Origin: Pseudomonadota bacterium
Lineage (GTDB): Bacteria; Pseudomonadota; Alphaproteobacteria; Rhizobiales; Beijerinckiaceae
Assembly (NCBI GenBank): GCA_023452965.1
Contig: JAEXUU010000582.1
Coordinates: forward strand, 1 to 5,769
DNA: 5,769 bases
Reading direction: 5' to 3'
A program made the position numbers and the translations under genes. Below, piece by piece: positions 1 to 4,799 of this stretch; position 1 is the first letter of the stretch, and every line of letters starts with the position of its first letter. The notes under the pieces were generated by a model. It made no database searches. It saw only the letters and a list, made by a program, of their open reading frames with translations, and was not told where the DNA came from.

Positions 1-63
1 GCCTGCGGGAGCCTAGCACCGGGCCGATCGGGCGAAAGCCGCGGCTCGGCGAACGCCGTGTTC

Positions 64-77
64 TGTTCCAGCGAACA
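64..77. promoter_or_regulatory. candidate operator palindrome upstream of pirin
   Basis: Arms TGTTC (64-68) and GAACA (73-77) are perfect reverse complements separated by CAGC. The site lies about 115 bases before the pirin start, a plausible distance for an operator or activator site, but no convincing -35/-10 pair was found next to it. The arrangement is GTTC-N4-GAAC, not GAAC-N4-GTTC, so it is not a standard LexA box. A short palindrome can arise by chance in GC-rich DNA, hence the low confidence. Confidence 0.2.
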
Positions 78-129
78 ATCGCGCCCTGCAAAGGCTCGTC
101 ATGGCCGACCGTCCGGGCCATAGTCCCAC

Positions 130-145
130 GCGGCGGAAGCGCCGC
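130..145. repeat. short GC hairpin before pirin
   Basis: GCGGCG (130-135) and CGCCGC (140-145) can pair across a four-base GAAG loop. No T-run follows, so it is not a convincing intrinsic terminator. It could lie in the pirin 5' leader or close the transcript of a gene that ends before the window. Bases 1-191 hold no other gene I can support. Confidence 0.25.
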
Positions 146-180
146 AGCGGAGCGGCCTTCTTGATGTGTCAGGCAGATCG

Positions 181-185
181 AGGAG
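181..185 (+). promoter_or_regulatory. ribosome binding site of pirin gene
   Basis: AGGAG lies six bases before the ATG at 192. This fixes the start over the other in-frame methionine at 201 (codon 4), which has no such site. Confidence 0.75.
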
Positions 186-191
186 CGAGCG

Positions 192-1106
192 ATGAGCTGG
201 ATGCCGACCGAAGATCCGATCACCGGCGACCCGAAGTCCTGCGATGCACTCGAGCTCGTCATCGTGCCGCGCGTGCGCGATCTCGGCGGGTTCAATGTCA
301 GGCGCGCCCTGCCGCATGGTCGGCGGCAGATGGTCGGGCCCTTCATCTTCTTCGACCATTTCGGGCCGGTGCAGTTCATCGCCGGGCAGGGAATGGACGT
401 CAGGCCCCATCCCCATATCGGCCTCGCGACGGTGAGCTATCTGTTCGACGGGCGCATCACCCATCGTGACAGCGAGGGCAATGTCCAGGAGATCAGCCCC
501 GGCGCGATGAACCTGATGACGGCGGGCAAGGGGATCTCGCATTCCGAGCGCACGCCGGGAGCGGACCGCGACGGCAAGCACCAGATGTACGGGCTGCAGA
601 GCTGGATCGCGCTGCCGGCCGGCAAGGAGGAGATCGCGCCGTCCTTCCAGCACTATGCCGCGGAAGAGATGCCGATCATCAGCGACAACGGCGTGACGGC
701 GCGCGTGATCGCCGGCTCGGCCTTCGGCAAGACCTCGCCGGTCGCCATGGTCTCCGACTGGTTCTATGTCGAGGTCACGCTCGGGGCGAGCATGAGCGTG
801 CCGCTCGATGCCGACCATGAGGAGCGGGCGATCTATGTGGTGAGCGGCGAGGTCGAGATCGCCGGCGACCGCTTCGAGGGACCGCGCCTGCTGATCTTCA
901 AGCCCGGCGACCGCATCACCGTGCGCGCGACGCAGCCGAGCGTGATGATGTTCCTCGGTGGCGCGGCGCTCGAGGGGCCGCGCTACATCTGGTGGAACTT
1001 CGTCTCCTCCAGCAAGGAGCGGATCGAGCAAGCCAAGGAAGACTGGAAGCAGGGCCGCTTCGGGCAGGTGCCCGACGAAAGCGAGTTCATTCCCCTGCCG
1101 GAATAG
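192..1106 (+). CDS. pirin family protein
   Basis: This is a 304-residue bicupin of the pirin family. Pirins bind iron(II) or a related metal in the N-terminal cupin. Some bacterial members (YhaK, YhhW) are redox-sensitive or oxidise quercetin, while others bind partner enzymes. The metal ligands are visible: His73 and His75 in RPHPHIGLATV, and His117 and Glu119 in GKGISHSER, with spacing like that of human pirin (His56, His58, His101, Glu103). The phenylalanine-rich GPFIFFDHFGP segment (49-59) is typical of the family. The second cupin runs from about residue 170 to 275 (DWFYVEV, then YVVSGEVEI and FKPGDR) and ends in a charged tail. Length is normal and the frame intact. The OsmC gene follows after 26 bases, which suggests a shared transcript and a stress-related role. 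The family call is firm, but the substrate is unknown. Confidence 0.95.
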   Translation: MSWMPTEDPITGDPKSCDALELVIVPRVRDLGGFNVRRALPHGRRQMVGPFIFFDHFGPVQFIAGQGMDVRPHPHIGLATVSYLFDGRITHRDSEGNVQEISPGAMNLMTAGKGISHSERTPGADRDGKHQMYGLQSWIALPAGKEEIAPSFQHYAAEEMPIISDNGVTARVIAGSAFGKTSPVAMVSDWFYVEVTLGASMSVPLDADHEERAIYVVSGEVEIAGDRFEGPRLLIFKPGDRITVRATQPSVMMFLGGAALEGPRYIWWNFVSSSKERIEQAKEDWKQGRFGQVPDESEFIPLPE

Positions 1107-1120
1107 CCGGCGCGCCGGCG

Positions 1121-1125
1121 AGGAG
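1121..1125 (+). promoter_or_regulatory. ribosome binding site of osmC-like gene
   Basis: AGGAG is followed seven bases later by ATG at 1133. The same frame is open from 992, so this site decides the start: the first 141 bases of the open frame lie mostly inside the pirin gene and are not coding in this frame. Confidence 0.75.
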
Positions 1126-1132
1126 CCTTCAG

Positions 1133-1528
1133 ATGTCGTCCGTCCATCTCGTTAGCCAAAGCGGTCTGGCCCAGGAGATCCGCGCCCGCACGCACGTTCT
1201 CAAAGCCGACGAACCGGTCGGTGCCGGTGGTACCGATACCGGGCCGGCACCCTATGAGATCCTGCTCTCGGCGCTGGCGGCCTGCACCTCGCTGACCCTG
1301 CGCATGTACGCCGATCGCAAGGGCTGGGATCTCGGCCGGATCGAGGTCGAGGCCCGTTTCCTCAGGGATGCCAATGGCGAGGAGTCGATCCGGCGCGAGG
1401 TGTTTTTCAGCCTGCCGCAGGCCGCGGACGCCCAAGAGCGTCTCGCGGCGATCTGGGAGAAGACCCCGGTGACCAAAACGCTGAAGCGCAGCCTGCTGAT
1501 CACCACGACATTCCGTTCGCCGGAATGA
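1133..1528 (+). CDS. OsmC family protein, atypical cysteine pair
   Basis: This is a 131-residue protein of the OsmC/Ohr fold, whose members usually reduce organic hydroperoxides through a pair of cysteines. The family landmarks are present in order: GTDTGPAPYEILLSALAACTS (33-53) with the first, peroxidatic-type Cys51 at the head of the long central helix; LRMYADRKGW (56-65); then the C-terminal TPVTKTL (111-117). Where classical OsmC proteins have a cysteine-proline motif (CPVxxTL), this protein has Thr111. The nearby position 108, which as I recall is Cys in some related sequences, is Trp. Cys51 is therefore the only cysteine in the protein. It may use a one-cysteine mechanism with an external thiol, or may not be a peroxidase. 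The length fits the short YhfA-like subgroup. It is probably co-transcribed with the pirin gene 26 bases upstream. No terminator is evident in the 30 bases after it. Confidence 0.9.
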   Translation: MSSVHLVSQSGLAQEIRARTHVLKADEPVGAGGTDTGPAPYEILLSALAACTSLTLRMYADRKGWDLGRIEVEARFLRDANGEESIRREVFFSLPQAADAQERLAAIWEKTPVTKTLKRSLLITTTFRSPE

Positions 1529-1558
1529 GGGCGGTGCGCAGGCAGGACATCGCGGGCT

Positions 1559-1849
1559 TCAGGCCATCAATGTCGCCGCTGCGCCGGCCTGAATGACGGC
1601 GTTGAGATCATAGTAGAGAAAGCCCGGAGCACGCCCGGCGAAGCCTGGCAGGTTGCGATAGGACAAGGGGACGCCGACCGGCCGCTTCGCCGCTGATGCC
1701 CGCGTCACGACCTTGTCCGCCGCCGCGCGCACGGCTGGGTGCTGCGGCTCGCCGCGATGGCCGAGCGACTGCGCGAGATCGGCCGGGCCGATGAACAGCG
1801 CGTCGACTTCCGCCGGCGCCATGATTCCGTCGATCGCGCTCCAGAGCCA
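1559..1849 (-). pseudogene. HpcH/HpaI aldolase, C-terminal fragment
   Basis: Read on the - strand, this piece carries a C-terminal HpcH/HpaI class II aldolase signature: EVDALFIGPADLAQSLGHRG, followed by HPAV, a helix with AAKRPVGV, and a closing GFLYYDLNAVIQAGAA. The family cleaves 2-keto-3-deoxy or 4-hydroxy-2-oxo acids to pyruvate and an aldehyde, using a divalent metal. Normal members are about 250-270 residues; only about the last 90-95 are here. The N-terminal two thirds, with the catalytic histidine and the metal-binding glutamate, are absent, so the product cannot be an active aldolase. It ends 30 bases from the convergent OsmC gene. The upstream boundary (around 1850) is approximate, set where the sequence stops resembling this family. 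Confidence 0.7.
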
Positions 1850-2044
1850 GGGGATGTTGACCAGACCGGAGGGGAGGAGATTGGGCTCGCCGGCCACGGC
1901 CTTCGTCCCTGCCATCTCCTGCGCATGGGTGTGATCGATGCTGCTGTCGTATTCGTAGCCGAGATCGGCGAGGATACTCGCGGCATGAGATAGCCAGAAG
2001 GTTTCACCGACTGCGTTCAAGCGCCGAATGCCCGCTGCAGGCAA
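1850..2044 (-). pseudogene. gene fragment fused in frame to aldolase remnant
   Basis: This stretch continues the aldolase-fragment frame upstream to a TTG codon at 2044, and the frame stays open to a stop at 2099-2101. It does not look like the N-terminal part of an HpcH/HpaI aldolase. The best resemblance is to polysaccharide/chitin deacetylases: a GIR motif, then ILADLGYEYDSSI (residues 24-36 from the TTG) and about 30 residues later GLVNIPWLW, where that family has LVEIPxxW. The catalytic aspartate and histidine motifs of a deacetylase lie further upstream in that family and are missing. An alternative is that ETFWLSH and AGTKAVAG continue the degenerate LuxI-like remnant next to it after a frameshift. 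Either way, it is a fragment with no start context and no ribosome binding site. The family assignment is tentative. Confidence 0.4.
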
Positions 2045-2444
2045 TAGTCGATCATCGCCGAGCTTATGATCCCGCCTGTTCGACTGAGCCTGCCGCTTTC
2101 ACGATACTCGGACGCTACGAAGATGCGCTCCACAAAAGCATAGCGCGCGTCACGGCGAATCCGATGGTGATGGGATTTCTCGATACTCTGTCTTAGGTCC
2201 GCGGTCGCGTGCGCTGGCAGAGGCAGCACGACCTGGCATTCCGGCGAGCCCGCAAGCGAGAGGCCGTACTGAAGAAAGGTGGGTCATTCTCCGCAAGGGG
2301 ATCGATGAAGCGCGGCATCGAACCAAGTTGGCTTCCAAGCATAGTGAAAGTCCGCTTCCGATAACCCGCGATATCTCTGGTGTATCGTGGAGTCCTGTAC
2401 TCGATATTTGAACCCTCAAACACACGCTGCCAGGTTCGAGGCAT
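2017..2444 (-). pseudogene. degenerate possible LuxI-type synthase remnant
   Basis: Two - strand frames, joined by an apparent frameshift near 2280-2290, can be read together as a broken GNAT-fold autoinducer synthase. From ATG 2444 come YRKRTFTMLG and RFIDPLAEND, which recall the N-terminal arginine helix and the ExDxFD region of acyl-homoserine-lactone synthases. After the shift, the second frame has YGLSLAG, then ERIFVASEYRESGRLSR and AMIDYCLQRAFG, which recall the E(L)SRFxV segment and the following helix. The second frame stops at 2017-2019, before the expected C-terminal domain. GC over 2101-2460 is about 57%, and about 50% over 2341-2460, against about 70% in the OsmC gene by hand count. 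That suggests foreign origin, decay, or both. The similarity is judged by eye and could be wrong. The DNA is clearly not an intact gene. Confidence 0.35.
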
Positions 2445-2445
2445 G

Positions 2446-2451
2446 AAGGAG
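2446..2451 (+). promoter_or_regulatory. ribosome binding site deciding SDR start
   Basis: AAGGAG occupies 2446-2451, overlapping the first possible start (GTG at 2451). The next in-frame GTG at 2460 lies eight bases downstream, an ideal spacing. The site therefore argues for 2460 as the true start. Confidence 0.7.
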
Positions 2452-2459
2452 TGCCTCAA

Positions 2460-3323
2460 GTGGATTTCAAGAACAGAGTAATCCTCGTCACCGGTGCCGG
2501 ACGTGGCCTCGGCTTCGCCTATGCCCGTGCCCTCGCCGAAAGCGGCGCGACGATCGTGCTGCAAGATATTGGAGCCGATTCCGATGGGCGAGGCGAAGAC
2601 CGGCGCGTGGTCGAAGACGCCGCGGCAAGCCTGCGGTCAGCAGGGTACGATGCGGTCGCGCTCCACGGCGCGATCGACAGCAGGGAGGCGTGTCATCGGC
2701 TCGTCCAGCGGTGCGTTGCCGACCACGAGCGGCTCGACGGCGTGATACACAATGCCGGCTGGGTCGCCTATCAGCCGGTCGAAGAAATCGAGGAAGAAGC
2801 CTTCGAGCGGATGATGGCGATTGCCGCCAAGGCGCCGCTCTGGTTGGCACAGGCCGCCTGGCCGACGATGAAGGCGGCCGGGTACGGGCGCATCGTCCTC
2901 ACGACCTCCTGCCGCGCGCTCTACCCGCAATATGTTCAAAAGGGCCTCGCCGCCTATGCCGCCGCCAAGCTCGCGGCGGTGGGGATCGTCAATGTGCTGG
3001 CGGCTGAGGGCGGCGCCCATGGCATTGTCGTCAATGCCATCTCGCCTGTCGCAAAGACTCGCATGTGGGGCGTCCTGGACCAACCGGAGGAACTCAGGCC
3101 CTCGGAGGTCGCGCCGGGCGTTGCCTTCCTGGTTTCGAGCGCCTGCACGGAGGGCGGGTGGATCCTGCGTGCCGCCAACGGGCAGTTCCATGCGACCCGC
3201 AGCGTCGAAGCGCTCGGTGTGAACTATCCACGTGATCTGCAAGGCATCTGCGCCACAACCACGGAAGAGGTTGCGGCGCAGTGGTCGCGCATCGCTCTTG
3301 CCAACCGGGAGCCGCGCGCATGA
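2460..3323 (+). CDS. SDR family NAD(P)-dependent oxidoreductase
   Basis: This is a 287-residue short-chain dehydrogenase/reductase starting at GTG 2460 (290 residues if GTG 2451 is used). The Rossmann cofactor motif TGAGRGLG spans 11-18. Asp36 at the end of the second strand favours NAD(H). NAG lies at 98-100. The active site reads TTS (Ser150), then Tyr166 and Lys170 in YAAAK. The tail, with AANGQFHATR and later EEVAAQWSRI, resembles the (3R)-hydroxyacyl-CoA dehydrogenase domain of peroxisomal multifunctional enzyme 2 and its bacterial relatives, so a hydroxyacyl-CoA or similar bulky alcohol is possible. Two oddities: Ser to Tyr spacing is 16 rather than the common 13, and the region where classical SDRs have a catalytic Asn reads IAAKAP. 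The stop overlaps the next start (ATGA). It is the only intact gene in this debris patch. Family certain, substrate unknown. Confidence 0.9.
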   Translation: MDFKNRVILVTGAGRGLGFAYARALAESGATIVLQDIGADSDGRGEDRRVVEDAAASLRSAGYDAVALHGAIDSREACHRLVQRCVADHERLDGVIHNAGWVAYQPVEEIEEEAFERMMAIAAKAPLWLAQAAWPTMKAAGYGRIVLTTSCRALYPQYVQKGLAAYAAAKLAAVGIVNVLAAEGGAHGIVVNAISPVAKTRMWGVLDQPEELRPSEVAPGVAFLVSSACTEGGWILRAANGQFHATRSVEALGVNYPRDLQGICATTTEEVAAQWSRIALANREPRA

Positions 3324-3409
3324 CCGAAGCGCCGGTCGCCTTGGCAAGCCGGGCCATCCTCGGCGAGCGTCCGGTCTGGAGGTATCTTACCGTCTGGTCT
3401 TCCATGTAG
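3320..3409 (+). pseudogene. truncated SMP-30/gluconolactonase-like stub
   Basis: ATG at 3320 overlaps the SDR stop codon as ATGA, the usual sign of a translationally coupled operon. The 29-residue reading contains RAILGERPVWR (11-21). This matches the N-terminal signature of the SMP-30/gluconolactonase/LRE family (ELGEGPVWD), calcium-dependent lactonases or hydrolases of about 290-300 residues. Directly after this motif the similarity ends and a stop follows at 3407-3409. The six-bladed propeller domain is absent in all + strand frames that I read downstream. I infer that a deletion or rearrangement near 3381 removed the gene, leaving its start attached to the SDR. The match is one short motif, so the family is a reasonable guess rather than a proof. 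Confidence 0.5.
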
Positions 3410-3661
3410 CCAATGAATCGGATGCAACCGGCCCAGCATCACTTTCGATCAGTGACGGCACCTCGCGAGCCGACTACGCAGTACCTCTCGAACAGAGAGG
3501 GTACCGGCGCGAAACGCTTCTCTTTAAAGGGACGCCGGGCGGGTTTGCGGCGATCGGCCGGGCCGGGGCTGGCACAGGACGCGCCAGGCCCTCGCCTGCG
3601 GGATATGCCGCGGCGTCGGACAGGCGCTGGCCTAAGGTGCAGGGAGCCGCGCCAATGAGCC
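3410..3661. other. non-coding gap without recognisable gene
   Basis: These 252 bases separate the SMP-30-like stub from the convergent repressor gene. Frames are open through it on both strands, but none has a ribosome binding site or a recognisable motif. Hand-counted GC over 3421-3540 is about 61%. Apart from the hairpin at 3481-3504, I see no terminator with a T-run, no repeat ends and no tRNA. Confidence 0.4.
3481..3504. repeat. imperfect hairpin between convergent genes
   Basis: CCTCTC (3484-3489) and GAGAGG (3495-3500) pair perfectly across a GAACA loop. The stem extends three more pairs (GTA with TAC) if G3501 bulges out, giving nine pairs. It lies between converging transcripts, so it could help end transcription on either side, but neither side has the T-run of an intrinsic terminator. 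Confidence 0.4.
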
Positions 3662-4687
3662 TCAGGAGCTGGCGCGCGCCGCGAGCGTGAAGCCGACATC
3701 TTCGCGGATGGCGGTCCCGGCAGCCTTGCCATCGCCGAGGCCGACGATCAGCCCGGCGGTGCGCAGGCCGATCTCGCGGCGCGGAATCGAGAGGGCCGTC
3801 AGGGCCGGCGAGAGCTGCCGGCAGATTTCGTGATCGTCGAAGGAGGCGATGGCGATGTCCTCTGGCACACGGCGCCCTGCCTTCTGGCAGGCGAGCAGCG
3901 CGCCGATGGCGAAGACGTCGCCCGCGCCGATGATCGCATCTAGCTCCGTGCCGGAGCCCAGGAGGCGCCCGGCGGCGGCGATCGCAGCCTCGTACCCGCC
4001 GGCACTTTCGACGATCAGCTCGGGAGCGATCTCGATGCCGGCCTCCTGTAAGGCGGCGCGATAGCCGTCGAGGCGGCGGCCGGCGCGGGTCGAAAGCGCG
4101 ACTGGCAGGTTGAGGAAGCCGATCCGGCGGCGGCCGCGCGCCAGCAGATGGCGCGTCAGAGCTGCAGCCGCATCCTTGTTGGAAAAGCTGAGATTGTGCT
4201 GGACGGGATCGTCGACGAGATCGCCGACCTCGATCACCGGCACGTCCAGCCGGCGCAGGCGCGCGACCGTTTCCGGCCTGTGCGCGGTCTCGTGCAGCAC
4301 CAGCGCGCGGGGCTTCAGGGTGAGATATTCGGCGATCAGGCGGTCCTCGGCTTCGGGGCGGCGCCCGGCATCGCCGGCCGTCAGGAGCAGGCCGTTCTCC
4401 GCCAGCCCGTCGGACAGACCCTGGAGAAAGGCCGCGAACAGGCTGTTCTCCAGAGAGGGCACGATCGCCGCCACCATGCGGGACACGCCCGAGCGCAGCG
4501 CGCCCGCCAGCCGGTGCGGCACATAGCCGATCTCGTCGGCGGCGCTCTCGATCCGCAGCAAGGTCGCCGCGGCCACTGTCTTGGGCGCGCTGAACGCGCG
4601 AGACACCGTCATGATGGAAACGCCGGCACGTTTCGCGACGTCGCGTATCGTGGCGTTGCCGGAGCCTTCTTCTGCGGGGTCGCGCAT
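3662..4687 (-). CDS. LacI/GalR family transcriptional regulator
   Basis: This is a 341-residue repressor of the LacI/GalR family, nearest by eye to the GntR (gluconate-type) subgroup because of LVDDPVQHNLSFSNKDAA. The N-terminal helix-turn-helix is at 13-33 (TIRDVAKRAGVSIMTVSRAF), followed by the hinge region (EIGYVPHRLAGALRSG, about 55-70). A periplasmic-binding-protein-like effector domain fills the rest, with AAIVPSLEN, RIGFLN and IASFDDHEICR as strand landmarks. The start at 4687 puts 12 residues before the helix-turn-helix, normal for the family, with AAGG four bases and AGGA twelve bases upstream. ATG at 4726 is an alternative adding 13 residues. The frame is open to 4834, but that would run through the operator. 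It is divergent from the BKACE gene and very likely represses both itself and that operon until a pathway metabolite binds. Confidence 0.93.
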   Translation of the reverse strand: MRDPAEEGSGNATIRDVAKRAGVSIMTVSRAFSAPKTVAAATLLRIESAADEIGYVPHRLAGALRSGVSRMVAAIVPSLENSLFAAFLQGLSDGLAENGLLLTAGDAGRRPEAEDRLIAEYLTLKPRALVLHETAHRPETVARLRRLDVPVIEVGDLVDDPVQHNLSFSNKDAAAALTRHLLARGRRRIGFLNLPVALSTRAGRRLDGYRAALQEAGIEIAPELIVESAGGYEAAIAAAGRLLGSGTELDAIIGAGDVFAIGALLACQKAGRRVPEDIAIASFDDHEICRQLSPALTALSIPRREIGLRTAGLIVGLGDGKAAGTAIREDVGFTLAARASS

Positions 4688-4744
4688 GCGGCCTTGCTGT
4701 CCTCGTTCGTGATGCCCAGTGCACATTGCTTGCTCGTGGGCGTC

Positions 4745-4750
4745 TTGACA
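4745..4750 (+). promoter_or_regulatory. possible -35 box of BKACE promoter
   Basis: TTGACA matches the sigma-70 -35 consensus exactly. However, the hexamer 17 bases downstream (TCACAG, 4768-4773) is a poor -10. It may be an accidental match, or work with an atypical -10 inside the operator, which would then cover the core promoter. Confidence 0.3.
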
Positions 4751-4757
4751 ATCACAA

Positions 4758-4786
4758 ATGATAACGTTCACAGTTAACGTTATCAT
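4758..4786. promoter_or_regulatory. LacI-type double operator, symmetric promoter
   Basis: A perfect inverted repeat has arms ATGATAACGTT (4758-4768) and AACGTTATCAT (4776-4786) with a seven-base spacer. Each arm contains AACGTT, the CG-centred core typical of LacI/GalR operators (consensus-like TGATAACGTTATCA). The two CG centres are 13 bases apart, so this may be two overlapping operators. The outer hexamers, ATGATA and TATCAT, lie 17 bases apart and read as a -35 (4 of 6) and a -10 (5 of 6) on both strands, because the element is symmetric. Predicted transcription starts would be near 4793 (+) and 4751 (-). Its location between a LacI-family gene and its divergent neighbour makes it the likely binding site of that regulator. 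The repeat is seen directly; the promoter role is inferred. Confidence 0.75.
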
Positions 4787-4799
4787 GGATGGATCGAGA

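Noticed and set aside
99..1031. Long open - strand frame opposite the pirin gene
   Set aside because: It is the antisense of a clear pirin gene in GC-rich DNA, is rich in Arg/Ala/His/Asp and has no domain motif.
2443..2481. Tiny + strand ORF beginning ATG 2443 (12 codons) just before the SDR
   Set aside because: No ribosome binding site of its own and no leader-peptide signature; probably chance.
2637..3347. Open - strand frame opposite the SDR
   Set aside because: The SDR motifs on the + strand are unambiguous; the antisense reading has arginine-rich, motif-free composition.
3413..3690. Possible small proteins in the convergent gap
   Set aside because: Several frames are open but none has a ribosome binding site, a motif or a composition different from shadow frames elsewhere in the window.
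3474..4751. 425-codon - strand frame overlapping the repressor gene
   Set aside because: Extremely Arg/Pro-rich reading in a frame shifted from the LacI-family gene; a GC-skew artefact.
4148..4777. Open + strand frame opposite the repressor
   Set aside because: Antisense shadow of the LacI-family gene with no ribosome binding site or recognisable motif.
4758..4799. Upstream start codons for BKACE at 4758 and 4785
   Set aside because: No ribosome binding site precedes either, 4758 would make the operator coding, and ATG 4800 has GGA at proper spacing.
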